The notes under the pieces were generated by a model, which was given only the letters and a program-made list of their open reading frames with translations, was not told the DNA's origin and ran no database searches. Below are positions 54,610 through 62,861 of a stretch of DNA of 64,000 nt, piece by piece. The stretch is from Euryhalocaulis sp050486445. Its GTDB lineage: Bacteria > Pseudomonadota > Alphaproteobacteria > Caulobacterales > Maricaulaceae. Where the stretch lies: the NCBI GenBank assembly GCA_050486445.1, contig JBJHDH010000002.1:88116-152115 (forward strand). Reading direction: 5' to 3'. Position 1 is the first letter of the stretch. Each line of letters begins with the position of its first letter. The position numbers and the translations under genes were made by a program.

Positions 54610-54695
54610 AAAAAACCGCCCCGGGGGAGCCCCGGGGCGGAAGTTCATAGGGAGGAAACGCCCGAACCCGGGCAAGCGGCTCGCGCCGCGACGAC
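54610..54695 (-). ncRNA. Candidate small RNA with exposed CCUCCC
   Basis: An 86-nt transcript is predicted from the promoter at 54702-54729 to the T run at 54610. It has hairpin 1 (GCGGC-GCGA-GCCGC, 54678-54691, GNRA loop), hairpin 2 (GCCCG-GGUU-CGGGC, 54662-54675), a single-stranded UUUCCUCCCUAUG stretch (CCUCCC at 54650-54655) able to pair with Shine-Dalgarno sequences, and a strong terminator. This architecture is that of trans-acting alphaproteobacterial sRNAs with CUCC motifs. The frames crossing it do not look coding. Based on sequence only. Confidence 0.6.
54616..54640 (-). terminator. Rho-independent terminator of the candidate sRNA
   Basis: An 11-bp perfect stem (CCGCCCCGGGG 54616-54626 with CCCCGGGGCGG 54630-54640) and 3-nt loop, followed on the minus strand by a run of T (the plus strand shows AAAAA at 54611-54615). 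This is the strongest intrinsic terminator in the window. Confidence 0.85.
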
Positions 54696-54701
54696 TCTGA
54701 G

Positions 54702-54729
54702 TATATGTTGCGGCGCACAATTCGCAACT
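54702..54729 (-). promoter_or_regulatory. Promoter of the candidate sRNA
   Basis: Minus-strand TTGCGA (54724-54729), 16-nt spacer, TATACT (54702-54707). Five of six -10 matches. Transcription would begin near 54695. Confidence 0.6.
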
Positions 54730-54861
54730 GCGAAATAGCAGGCCGGCCATGCATTCCCGCATGGAGGTTTTTGTCCCGAAATGATACGCCACAGCGCCTC
54801 TGCGGACTGGCGCCCGGCTTGCTGGGGGGAGGGCGAAACCGAGGGACAAGGAACGCGGCCC

Positions 54862-55233
54862 ATGACCAGCGCCATCGATCACCATGTCGGGAAACGGCTG
54901 CGCCGCCGCCGGCGCCTGCTGGGCCTGACCCAGCAGCAACTCGCCGACCGTGTTGGTGTCCGTTTCCAGCAGATCCAGAAATATGAATGCGGAGCGAACC
55001 GCGTCAGCGCCGCCCGCCTGTTCCAGTTGTCCGAGTCGCTGACTGTGCCTGTCGGCTATTTTTACGAAGGCTTGGGCGAAGAAGGACCGGACGAGCAGGC
55101 GCCGGCCGACATGCTGACACGGCGCGAAACGCTGGAGCTGGTGCGCGTCTATTATCAGCTTGGCGAACAGCCGCGCCGCCGCCTGCTCGACCTGGCCAAG
55201 GCGATGCGGGGCGACATTATCGACGCCGCGTAA
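54862..55233 (+). CDS. XRE-family transcriptional regulator
   Basis: A 123-residue Cro/C1-type helix-turn-helix protein; the DNA-binding domain covers residues 9-65 (LGLTQQQLADRVGVRFQQIQKYE as the HTH) and a helical tail follows. It has AAGGA ahead of the ATG at 54862. Several alphaproteobacteria have stand-alone regulators of this kind; target unknown. It is divergent from the candidate sRNA. Confidence 0.85.
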   Translation: MTSAIDHHVGKRLRRRRRLLGLTQQQLADRVGVRFQQIQKYECGANRVSAARLFQLSESLTVPVGYFYEGLGEEGPDEQAPADMLTRRETLELVRVYYQLGEQPRRRLLDLAKAMRGDIIDAA

Positions 55234-55348
55234 AAACCCCTCCCCCTGCTTTTTCCTGCGTTTCGCAAATAACGGTCGCTGACCGCTTCCGCCGCCATTA
55301 CTCTGCCTCTGCGCGGCCCGCGCGCGCAGAACCTGGGAGGCGGGGAGC

Positions 55349-56437
55349 ATGACAATCAGACGGCGGGATGTGCTGGCTGCGGGCGCCGCGGCTGCGGCGG
55401 CGCTCGGCGGACCGGCAATGAGCCAGACCGCGGCGCGCGGAACACAGGCTGGCGGCGCGCCGCTGAGGCCGGTGATCGACGTCCACACCCATATGTATAC
55501 GCGACGCTGGCTGGAGGCGCTGAGGGCCTCGGGCGATCCCGATACGCTGGTGATCCCCGGCAATCCCGAATCCATCGAATATCGCGGGGTCAATTACGCC
55601 CTGCTCACGCCCAATATGTTCGACTGGGAAGACCGCATTGAACAGATGGACCGCGCGGGCGTGGATATCGCCCTCATCAGCCTGACCGCGCCCAATGTCT
55701 ATTGGGGCGACGCCGCCCGGAGCGCGGAGGCCGCCCGCATCGTCAATGACGATTACGCGGAGGCGCGGGCGCGCTGGCCGGACCGGATCGGCTGGTTCGC
55801 CTCGCTGCCCTGGGACCATGCCGACGCCGCCATCGCGGAGCTGCACCGCGCCATGGACATGGGCGCCGCGGGGGTCTGCATGCTGACCAATATCAAGGGT
55901 CAGGCCCTGATCGACGAGAAATTCGCCCCGGTCTGGGCCGAGATCGACCGCATCGACGCGCCGGTATTCATCCATCCCACCACGCCGTTCGTCGACGGAT
56001 TCGGCCTTGGCGATTACGGCATGGCGAACACGGTCGGCTTCACCACCGACACCACGACCTGTTTCGCCAAATTCCTGCTCAGCGGATTTTTCGACCGCTA
56101 TCCGCGCGTGCGTCCCATCGCCAGCCATGGCGGCGGGGCCCTGCCCTGGCTGATCGGCCGGTTCGACCGGATGTGGGAGATCAGCACCGGACGGCGCGAT
56201 TCCGCGCAGCCGCCGAGCGCGCATCTGCGCCGCATCCTGTTCGACTCCATCGTCTATGACACGCGCACGCTGGCGCATCTGGTGGAGATCGTGGGTCCGG
56301 ACCGGGTGATCTATGGCTCGGACTTTCCGTTTCGTCTGGGCGACATGTCCGGCCTGCTGGCGCGCGCCGACGCCTTGCCGCCGGACCAGCGCGACGCCAT
56401 CCGCGGCGGCAACGCGATACGCGAATTCAGGCTGTAG
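55349..56437 (+). CDS. Exported amidohydrolase (PF04909-type)
   Basis: A 362-residue protein with a twin-arginine signal (RRRDVLAAGAAAAAALGG) and a metal-dependent TIM barrel: VIDVHTHMYTR gives the HxH site, a HPT-type His in VFIHPTTPF, then ASHGGGALPWL and YGSDFPFRLGD, with the catalytic Asp. Related enzymes decarboxylate aromatic acids. Exported fully folded through Tat is expected from the signal. Substrate unknown. Confidence 0.85.
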   Translation: MTIRRRDVLAAGAAAAAALGGPAMSQTAARGTQAGGAPLRPVIDVHTHMYTRRWLEALRASGDPDTLVIPGNPESIEYRGVNYALLTPNMFDWEDRIEQMDRAGVDIALISLTAPNVYWGDAARSAEAARIVNDDYAEARARWPDRIGWFASLPWDHADAAIAELHRAMDMGAAGVCMLTNIKGQALIDEKFAPVWAEIDRIDAPVFIHPTTPFVDGFGLGDYGMANTVGFTTDTTTCFAKFLLSGFFDRYPRVRPIASHGGGALPWLIGRFDRMWEISTGRRDSAQPPSAHLRRILFDSIVYDTRTLAHLVEIVGPDRVIYGSDFPFRLGDMSGLLARADALPPDQRDAIRGGNAIREFRL

Positions 56438-56440
56438 GGA

Positions 56441-57388
56441 TTATAGTCCGAGCGCGCGCGTGAAGCTGTCGAATTCCGTCCAGAAGGCGGCGCGCACGGC
56501 ATCTGTCTCGATGAGGATTTCATGCGCGGCGCCGGGGATGACCCTATGCCGCGCGCCGGGAACGCGCGCGGCCAGGCGCACATGCGTGGCGTTACGCACC
56601 ACCGCGTCGCGTTCCGCCGAAAGGATCAGCAGCGGCGCCGCGATCGCCGCCAGCGCATCGGACCGGGCGGCGCGGCGCATCGCCGCGCCGGACGCCGCCG
56701 TCCAGCCGAAGGTCGGCGCGCCCAGCGCCAGGTCCGGCGCGAGCGCCAGCCGGTCCAGAAACATCTGGTAGCGCGCGGGATCGTGGGTGAGCCGGTTGCG
56801 CGCAAACGGCGCGGGGGGACGCAGCCCGCCGCCCGGCACAAAGGCTTTCGCCAGACCCAGCCGCGACAGGATCGCGGCGGCGGTCAGTTCCCACCGCGCG
56901 ACATGAGCGATTCCGGTCATCGGCGCGCACAGAACCGCGCCGGCCAGATCGAGCCGCCGGTCCATCAGCAGATCCAGCAGCACCAGCCCGCCCATGGAAT
57001 GACCAAGCCCGATCCATGGACGCGGCAGCGCCCCGGGGAAGGCGGAAACGGCCGCCGCGAAATCCCCGGCATAGCGGGAGAAATAATCGATATGGCCGCG
57101 CCCGCCGCCGGCCTCGCGATGCGAAAGCCCCTGGCCGCGATGATCCAGCACGAAGACCGCGAAGCCGCGCGCGGCCAGTTCGCGCATCGTCTCAAAATAT
57201 TTTTCAAGAAATTCCGTGCGGCCGGGCGCGATCAGCACCGATCCGCGCGCATGCTGCGGCGCCGCCGGGCAGACAGCGGCGCGCAGCCGGGCGCCGTCTT
57301 GCATGACGATCCAGCGCGCATCCAGCCCCGCAGGCGGCGGATCGGAGTCCAGAGGGACGACGGGCGCCGCGCCCGCGAGGCTGCTCAT
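56441..57388 (-). CDS. Lysophospholipase-like alpha/beta hydrolase
   Basis: A 315-residue hydrolase of the PldB/monoacylglycerol-lipase group: DHRGQGLSHR near 80, GLGHSMGGLVLLDLL with the nucleophile Ser near residue 127, the Asp in LLILSAERDAVV and the His in VIPGAAHEIL. Acts on lysophospholipids or monoglycerides, probably cytoplasmic. It overlaps the SCP2 gene by four bases and is in an operon with it. Confidence 0.83.
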   Translation of the reverse strand: MSSLAGAAPVVPLDSDPPPAGLDARWIVMQDGARLRAAVCPAAPQHARGSVLIAPGRTEFLEKYFETMRELAARGFAVFVLDHRGQGLSHREAGGGRGHIDYFSRYAGDFAAAVSAFPGALPRPWIGLGHSMGGLVLLDLLMDRRLDLAGAVLCAPMTGIAHVARWELTAAAILSRLGLAKAFVPGGGLRPPAPFARNRLTHDPARYQMFLDRLALAPDLALGAPTFGWTAASGAAMRRAARSDALAAIAAPLLILSAERDAVVRNATHVRLAARVPGARHRVIPGAAHEILIETDAVRAAFWTEFDSFTRALGL

Positions 57389-57747
57389 GGACGATTGCGG
57401 AACAGGCCGGCCAAAGTGAGGGCCGCGCCCATATCGCCCGCGATTTTCAACCGGCCGGAAAAGACGGCGCGGGTGGGGTCCAGATCGCCGCGCACAAGGC
57501 TGAGAAAATCTTCCAGCGAGACGCGCAGGATCGTGTCGGCCGGCGCTGCTGTATTGGAGATGGCGGGCGGCGACTGGCGCGCATCGACATGCACCACGCC
57601 GGTCGCGCCGAAATCCAGCATCACCGCCTTGCCGAAACCTTCGGCGCGCGACGCCTCGCGGCGCAGGCGCTCGGTGATGCGTTCGAGTTCATCTGTGTGG
57701 GGAGCGGCAGGATCGGGATTGGCGGGCGCGCCGGGAGAGTCGGTCAT
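57385..57747 (-). CDS. SCP2 sterol-binding domain protein
   Basis: A 120-residue protein built around the SCP2 fold: LDFGATGVVHVD, LRVSLEDFLSLVRGDLDPTRAVFSGRLKIAGDMGAALTLAGLF. These domains hold lipids or acyl chains. The start at 57747 (MTDSPGAP) is chosen; a frame extension to 57831 is not supported. It overlaps the downstream lipase-like gene by ATGA, suggesting a shared lipid role. Confidence 0.82.
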   Translation of the reverse strand: MTDSPGAPANPDPAAPHTDELERITERLRREASRAEGFGKAVMLDFGATGVVHVDARQSPPAISNTAAPADTILRVSLEDFLSLVRGDLDPTRAVFSGRLKIAGDMGAALTLAGLFRNRP

Positions 57748-57990
57748 GCGCCCATTCTGACCTCTGCGCGCGGCGACGCAAACCCGGCGGCCGGATTCTA
57801 TATTTGATTGATTTACATGTGATTTTTTCAAAGCGCCGCAGGTCTTGAACCGGCGTTTCGGGCGATTACCTGAAGACGCGGAAGGCGCTGGAACGGGTCT
57901 TCCCTGCGCCGCTCTGGTCCCGGTTGTCTGGACGGGGCGTCGGCGGCGCGACCGGAACCGGCCCGCCCCGGAAACGCGCGGGCCGCCATG

Positions 57991-58015
57991 TTGCTCACAG
58001 GAGAACGTGACAATG
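57991..58015 (+). promoter_or_regulatory. Possible RNA thermometer of the hsp20 gene
   Basis: TTGCTCAC (57991-57998) can pair with GTGACAA (58007-58013), with one bulged C. The loop (57999-58006) is AGGAGAAC, so the Shine-Dalgarno sits in the loop and the A of the AUG in the stem. Hairpins that hide the ribosome-binding site and start of small heat-shock mRNAs are known in alphaproteobacteria (ROSE type). A CTTGAA at 57844-57849 could be a heat-shock -35. Inferred only. Confidence 0.4.
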
Positions 58016-58468
58016 CGAACCTTCGACTTTTCCCCCCTCTATCGCACCGTGGTCGGCTTTGACCGGCTGGCCAATCTGATCGACGCCGCGTCCGGCCCCG
58101 AAACCGGCGGCGCCTATCCGCCCTATAATATCGAGCAGACGGACGAGGATTCCTATCGCATCGAACTGGCGGTCGCCGGATTCGCGGCGGACGACATCGA
58201 GCTTGAAGTGCGCGACGATCTGCTCACCGTGACCGGCCGCAAGGCGCAGGCGGCGGAGGAGCGGAATTTCCTCTATCGCGGCATTGCCGAGCGCGCGTTC
58301 GAGCGCCGCTTTCACCTCGCCGATCATGTGGTGGTGAAGGGCGCGCGGCTGGAGAACGGCCTTCTGTCCATCGAGCTTGCGCGCGAAGTGCCCGAGGCGC
58401 TGAAGCCGCGCAAAATCGCCATTGAGAGTGGAAAGGGCGGCAGGCTGCTCGGCGCGAAAGCGGCGTAA
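58013..58468 (+). CDS. Hsp20-family small heat shock protein
   Basis: A 151-residue IbpA-type chaperone with an alpha-crystallin domain (about residues 33-130: YPPYNIEQTDEDSYRIELAV, then LEVRDDLLTVTGRK, and the ELAREVPEALKPRKI tail with the IxI-type motif KIAIES). It holds unfolded proteins for refolding. The start at 58013 has AGGAG upstream. A strong terminator follows. A longer upstream frame is rejected. Confidence 0.93.
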   Translation: MRTFDFSPLYRTVVGFDRLANLIDAASGPETGGAYPPYNIEQTDEDSYRIELAVAGFAADDIELEVRDDLLTVTGRKAQAAEERNFLYRGIAERAFERRFHLADHVVVKGARLENGLLSIELAREVPEALKPRKIAIESGKGGRLLGAKAA

Positions 58469-58491
58469 CGCATTTCATCGGTCTTGCAGGG

Positions 58492-58520
58492 AAACGGCGC
58501 CGGGAAACCGGCGCCGTTTT
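58492..58520. terminator. Bidirectional terminator between hsp20 and the YbaK gene
   Basis: A 12-bp stem (AAACGGCGCCGG with its complement) closed by GAAA, followed by TTTT on the plus strand and AAA on the other side, serves both converging genes. Confidence 0.85.
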
Positions 58521-59078
58521 CTATCCGGACTCGCTTTGGGGCAGCGCCGTGAAATCGACAATCAGCGGCTCGTGCCCCGTGGCGCGGGCGAAGCGCAGCA
58601 GATCGTCCGGCGCGACCGCCGTGGTGGCGTCGTTTTTCAGCGGGTGAAAATTCACCGGGTTGTGCGCCAGAAGCGCGGCGTCGAGGACAAAGCACAGCTG
58701 GCCCGCCGCATCGTTCATCAGCGCGAAGGGCGTGACCGAACCCGGCTCGACGCCGAGCACGGCGCGCATCAGTTCCGCCGGGCCGAAAGACAGGCGGCGG
58801 CAGCCAATGATCTTGTGCAGCTGGTTCAACCGGATTTCGGTGCGGTCCAGCGCCGAGACCAGAAACAGGGCGGCGGCGCCGTCCTTGCCGGTCTTTTCCT
58901 TGAGAAACAGGTTTTTGCTGTGCCCGCCGGGCAGGCCGGATTTGATGTCCGCGCCCTCTTCCACGGTGAAGACCGGCCGGTGGTCCAGCGTGGAATGGGC
59001 GATGCCCAGCCTGTCCAGCAGCGCGAACAGATCGGCGCGCGCGGCGGGCGTGATGGGGGGCGGGTCGCCGGAATCCAT
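58521..59078 (-). CDS. YbaK/ProX-like aminoacyl-tRNA deacylase
   Basis: A 185-residue editing protein of the INS/YbaK superfamily (PrdX/ProXp type). Motifs: THEEG-like VEEGADIKSGLPGGHSKNLFLKEK with a conserved Lys, and GSVTPFALMNDAAGQL. Such proteins hydrolyse mischarged tRNAs (Ala-tRNA(Pro) for this branch). Stand-alone here, next to hsp20. Confidence 0.85.
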   Translation of the reverse strand: MDSGDPPPITPAARADLFALLDRLGIAHSTLDHRPVFTVEEGADIKSGLPGGHSKNLFLKEKTGKDGAAALFLVSALDRTEIRLNQLHKIIGCRRLSFGPAELMRAVLGVEPGSVTPFALMNDAAGQLCFVLDAALLAHNPVNFHPLKNDATTAVAPDDLLRFARATGHEPLIVDFTALPQSESG

Positions 59079-59211
59079 GCGCCGGACTTAGCCGCCCTGG
59101 CCCGCAAGGCAAAGCCCGGCGGCGCCGCGGAAAGCGGGGAAGCTCTCCCCATCCATCCACGCCATCGCATGAGCGCCTAGGATCGCAGGCGACAACCGGC
59201 GAGAGGTCCCG

Positions 59212-60021
59212 ATGGAAGAAACCCCGTTACTGAAGCTGCCCTATCTGATGCCCGCCCAGGCGCAGAAGCACGTCACGCACAATGAGGCGCTGCGCATGCT
59301 CGATGCGCTTCTGCATATCCGGGTCGAGGACCGGGCCCGCGAAACGCCGCCCGAAGACCCCATCGAGGGCCAGCGTCATACGCTGGGCCCCGCGCCCACA
59401 GGCGCCTTTGCCGGGCATGCGGGAAAGATCGCGGCGTTTCAGGACGGCGCCTGGAGTTTTTTCACGCCGCAGGAAGGCTGGGTGATCTGGGACGCGGAGA
59501 CTGGCGCGCTGATGGTTTTTGACGGAGCGGACTGGACGGCGGTGACACCGGCGGCTTTTGCGATGCTGGGCGTGAACGCAACCGCCGACGAGACCAACCG
59601 GCTCACCATCTCTGGCGAGGCGACGCTGCTTAATCATGACGGCGCGGGGCATCAGCTCAAGATCAACAAGGCGGCGGAAACGGATACCGGATCGCTGCTG
59701 TTCCAGACCGCATGGTCGGGCCGGGCCGAGATGGGGCTTGCCGGGAACGACGATTTTTCCATCAAGGTCTCGGCGAACGGCGTGGACTGGACGGCGGCGC
59801 TGAGCGTGGACCGCAATGATGGCGGGCTGAGCGTCGCGGGGCCGGTCTCCGCGGGCGGGGCCGTCAGGGCAGGCGCCTTTACCGTATCCGCCCTGCCCTC
59901 TGCGTCCGGCGCGGGGGCGGGGGCGATGATCTATATCAGCGACGAAGCCGGCGGGGCCACGCTGGCCTTTTCCGACGGCGCCGACTGGCGGCGCGCCGCC
60001 GACAGGGCGGTGGTGAGCTAG
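59212..60021 (+). CDS. DUF2793 protein, tail/head-fibre-like
   Basis: A 269-residue protein starting with LKLPYLMPAQAQKHVTHNEALRMLDALL, the DUF2793 pattern found in capsid-fibre proteins of gene transfer agents in Rhodobacterales. The rest is low-complexity and fibre-like (VSAGGAVRAGAFTV). No other phage or gene-transfer-agent gene is nearby, so it is an orphan; it may be expressed in trans with an element elsewhere. A small palindrome with T run overlaps its stop. Confidence 0.7.
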   Translation: MEETPLLKLPYLMPAQAQKHVTHNEALRMLDALLHIRVEDRARETPPEDPIEGQRHTLGPAPTGAFAGHAGKIAAFQDGAWSFFTPQEGWVIWDAETGALMVFDGADWTAVTPAAFAMLGVNATADETNRLTISGEATLLNHDGAGHQLKINKAAETDTGSLLFQTAWSGRAEMGLAGNDDFSIKVSANGVDWTAALSVDRNDGGLSVAGPVSAGGAVRAGAFTVSALPSASGAGAGAMIYISDEAGGATLAFSDGADWRRAADRAVVS

Positions 60022-60029
60022 AATTTTTT

Positions 60030-60611
60030 CTAGTTCGCGCGGGTGGCGACAATATCCACCGTGACCTGGAACAGATCGCCGGTATCGTGAGCGTCATAGC
60101 CGCCGGTGATGCCCATATCGTTATGGTCGAACACCGTGGCGCCCGTGGCGCGCGCGGTGTCGCCCTCAATGACAACGTTGAAATTGAAATCCAGCGGGTT
60201 GGTGAAGCCGGCCATGCTCAGCGTGCCGCGCGCCACATAGCCGTCTTCCCACGCCTCGATCGCATCCGCCTCATAGATCGCGGTTGGAAAGCTGGCCGCA
60301 TTCAGCCAACGATTGCTGCGCGCGGCTTCATCGCGGTCGCGGTCGCCGGTGTCGAGCGAGCCTGTGGCGATCTCAGCCCGGATTGAGGAGCCGGCCAGAT
60401 CGTCCGGCGAAAACAGGATTTCGGCGTCCCATTCGGTGAACACGCCGGTAAAGCCGACCGCGCCGTATTCGCCATGGATGCGCAGTTCGCTGTTCTCGTA
60501 GTCGACGGCCCATGCGCCGGCCGAGCCCGCGCGCGGCGCTTCGCCGTTCCCGCCGCAGGCGGCGAAAGCGAGGGCGAAGGGAATTGCAAGAACGGCGGCA
60601 AGACGGGTCAT
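60030..60611 (-). CDS. YceI-family periplasmic lipoprotein
   Basis: A 193-residue protein with an N-terminal hydrophobic segment ending in the lipobox-like FAAC (residues 15-18) and a YceI lipocalin-like barrel: WAVDYENSELRI, VGFTGVFTEW, RSNRWLNAASFPTAIYEADAIE. These bind polyisoprenoids or similar. The ATG at 60611 has GGAGAAA upstream. Convergent with the DUF2793 gene. Confidence 0.83.
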   Translation of the reverse strand: MTRLAAVLAIPFALAFAACGGNGEAPRAGSAGAWAVDYENSELRIHGEYGAVGFTGVFTEWDAEILFSPDDLAGSSIRAEIATGSLDTGDRDRDEAARSNRWLNAASFPTAIYEADAIEAWEDGYVARGTLSMAGFTNPLDFNFNVVIEGDTARATGATVFDHNDMGITGGYDAHDTGDLFQVTVDIVATRAN

Positions 60612-60808
60612 GCGGGTTTCTCCGGGCGGGTTCGGAACCAGGTTCAGAACTGGGGGCTTTTTATTTTGCATGGTCAGGATGCGGATTAAACGGGCGATCT
60701 GCCTCCGGCTCAAGACCGGGCGGGCGCGGCGGGCGCCGTTCGTTTGGTCTTTTCGCCGGGCGCGTCAGGGGCAATAATGCAGCCGTCACAGGGTTTGGGA
60801 GGCCTCCG

Positions 60809-61237
60809 GTGCTGAAAGAGTTCCGGGAATTCGCAATGCGCGGGAATGTGGTCGATCTCGCGGTCGGCTTTATTCTGGGCGGCGCGTTTTCCACCATCGT
60901 CACCTCGCTGGTGAACGATGTGCTGATGCCGCCGCTGGGCCTTGCGCTGGGCGGCGCCGATTTCACCGATTTGTTCATCCCGCTGGACGGGCAGGACTAC
61001 GCCTCGCTGACCGCGGCGCAGGAGGCGGGCGCGGCGACCATCAATTACGGCCTGTTTATCAACAATATCATCTCCTTCCTGATCCTGGCGCTGGCGCTGT
61101 TTTTCATGGTCCGCGCCATGAACCGGCTGAGCCGCAAAAAGGCCGAGGCGCCGGCGGCGGCGGAAAAGCCGCGCCAGGAGGCGCTGCTGGAGGATATTCG
61201 CGATCTGCTGAAAAGGGAGCGCGGTCCGGCGTCCTGA
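60809..61237 (+). CDS. mscL: Large-conductance mechanosensitive channel MscL
   Basis: A 142-residue protein: MLKEFREFAMRGNVVDLAVG with the amphipathic N-terminal helix, TM1 (about 15-45), a periplasmic loop of about 35 residues (shorter than E. coli's but typical), TM2 (about 78-100) and the cytoplasmic helix (EALLEDIRDLLKRER). It releases solutes on hypo-osmotic shock. The start is a GTG (GTG at 60809 with GGGAGG in front). Confidence 0.93.
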   Translation: MLKEFREFAMRGNVVDLAVGFILGGAFSTIVTSLVNDVLMPPLGLALGGADFTDLFIPLDGQDYASLTAAQEAGAATINYGLFINNIISFLILALALFFMVRAMNRLSRKKAEAPAAAEKPRQEALLEDIRDLLKRERGPAS

Positions 61238-61243
61238 TCTCCG

Positions 61244-61843
61244 ATGATTGAGGTGAAGATTTGCGGCCTTGCACGCCGCGAGGACATCGGGGCCGCCGCG
61301 GAGGCGGGCGCCGATTATGCGGGAATCCATCTGGACCCGGATTCGCCGCGCAGCGTGAGCCTGAAGGAGGCCGCCGGGCTGGCCGACTATGCCGACAGTC
61401 TGGGCCTGAAGGCCGTGGCGGTGGCGAGCGATCCGGACACGGCGATGCTGGAGGCGCTAGCGGACGCGCCGGGCTTTCTCTTCCTCCAGCTCAACGGTGA
61501 TGAGACGCCGCAGGACGTGGAGCGGGCGGCGGAGATTACCGGGCTGCGCATCGTCAAGGCGCTGTCCGCCGCCACGCCGGAAGAGGTCGGGCGCCGGATC
61601 GGCTATGAAGCCGCGCACGCCTTTGTGCTCAATCCCAGAAGCGAATGGGCGATCCTGCGCGGCGCCGGGATCGCCCGGCCATGGTTTCTGGCCGGCGGCC
61701 TGACCCCCGATAATGTGGCGCACGCCATGCACGCCGCGGGGGCGCTGATGGCGGAAGTGACCACCGGCGTGGAAACCGCGCCGGGCCAGAAGGACGCGGC
61801 GCTGATGCGCGCCTTTGTGGACGCGGCGCTCGCCGGCGAATAA
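61244..61843 (+). CDS. trpF: TrpF-like phosphoribosylanthranilate isomerase, degenerate
   Basis: A 199-residue TIM-barrel protein with family marks VKICGL (catalytic Cys), AEAGADYAGIHLDPDSPRSV, IVKALSA, LAGGLTPDNV and TTGVETAPGQKD. However, the usual LLFDA strand with the catalytic Asp reads FVLNPRS (Asp to Asn), and the phosphate-gripping GGxG loop is absent. LQLHG is LQLNG. It may be inactive or have a new substrate. It is 86 nt from accD, where trpB and trpA normally lie in this class. Confidence 0.75.
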   Translation: MIEVKICGLARREDIGAAAEAGADYAGIHLDPDSPRSVSLKEAAGLADYADSLGLKAVAVASDPDTAMLEALADAPGFLFLQLNGDETPQDVERAAEITGLRIVKALSAATPEEVGRRIGYEAAHAFVLNPRSEWAILRGAGIARPWFLAGGLTPDNVAHAMHAAGALMAEVTTGVETAPGQKDAALMRAFVDAALAGE

Positions 61844-61922
61844 AGCGGTTCCCGCCGGGGCCGCATTGGCCTATTGGCCGGACACGGATCTGGACCGGGA
61901 ACGGATAACGGACGCGACTGCC

Positions 61923-62831
61923 ATGAGCTGGCTGGAAAAACTGACCCCTCCGGGCGTGAAAAAGATGTTCTCCAAGCGCGAGACGCCGGAGAATCTCTGG
62001 GTCAAATGCCCGAAAACGGGCGAGATGGTGTTCCACAAGGATCTGGAGGCGTCGATGTATGTGACGCCTTCGGGCGCGCATCTGCGCATCGGTCCGGCCC
62101 AGCGCTTCGCCTATACGTTCGACAACGGCGAATATGAGCTTTTGCCCGCGCCCGAGGCGCCGCGCGATCCGCTGCGCTTCCGCGACGACAAACGCTATGT
62201 TGACCGGCTGAAAGCGGCGCGCGCCAAGACCGGCGCCCATGACGCCATGTCTGTGGCGGTGGGGCGTATCTATGGGCTGGAGGCGGTGGCCGCGGCGCAG
62301 GACTTCGCCTTTATGGGCGGTTCGATGGGCATGGCGGTGGGCGAGGCGTTTATCGCCGCCGCCGACGCCGCGGTGGAGCGCGGCCTGCCGCTGATCTGTT
62401 TCACCGCCGCGGGCGGCGCGCGCATGCAGGAAGGCGCGCTCAGCCTGATGCAGATGCCGCGCACGACGCTGGCCGTGCAGCGGCTTAAAGAGGCGCGCCT
62501 GCCCTATCTCGTGGTGCTGACCGATCCCACGACCGGCGGGGTGACGGCCTCTTACGCCATGCTGGGCGACGTGCATCTGGCCGAGCCGGGCGCACTGATC
62601 GCATTCGCCGGGGCGCGGGTGATCGAGCAGACGATCCGCGAGAAACTGCCCGAGGGATTCCAGCGCGCCGAATATCTGCGCGATACGGGCATGGTGGACG
62701 CGGTGGTCCCGCGCCAGCAACTGCCCGCGACCATCGCTTCCATCCTCGGCGTGCTGATGAAGAAGCGTCCGCAGGAATTGCAGAAACGCCTGCCGCCGCC
62801 GCCATCCGCGCCTTCGCCGAAAGCGGCCTGA
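61923..62831 (+). CDS. accD: Acetyl-CoA carboxylase carboxyltransferase beta subunit
   Basis: A 302-residue enzyme of fatty-acid synthesis, the beta half of the carboxyltransferase that makes malonyl-CoA with AccA. The core motif FTAAGGARMQEGALSLMQM and DPTTGGVTASYAMLGD are intact. The N-terminal Cys4 zinc ribbon is absent (only one Cys, in LWVKCPKTGEM), as is usual for alphaproteobacterial AccD. Upstream of folC as expected. Confidence 0.95.
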   Translation: MSWLEKLTPPGVKKMFSKRETPENLWVKCPKTGEMVFHKDLEASMYVTPSGAHLRIGPAQRFAYTFDNGEYELLPAPEAPRDPLRFRDDKRYVDRLKAARAKTGAHDAMSVAVGRIYGLEAVAAAQDFAFMGGSMGMAVGEAFIAAADAAVERGLPLICFTAAGGARMQEGALSLMQMPRTTLAVQRLKEARLPYLVVLTDPTTGGVTASYAMLGDVHLAEPGALIAFAGARVIEQTIREKLPEGFQRAEYLRDTGMVDAVVPRQQLPATIASILGVLMKKRPQELQKRLPPPPSAPSPKAA

Positions 62832-62861
62832 CGGGCGCGGCGACAGATGCTGCAACCCACA

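Noticed and set aside
54529..55593. A 354-codon minus-strand frame crossing the candidate sRNA
   Set aside because: It runs through a strong terminator, has no recognised domain, and opposes the well-supported XRE gene.
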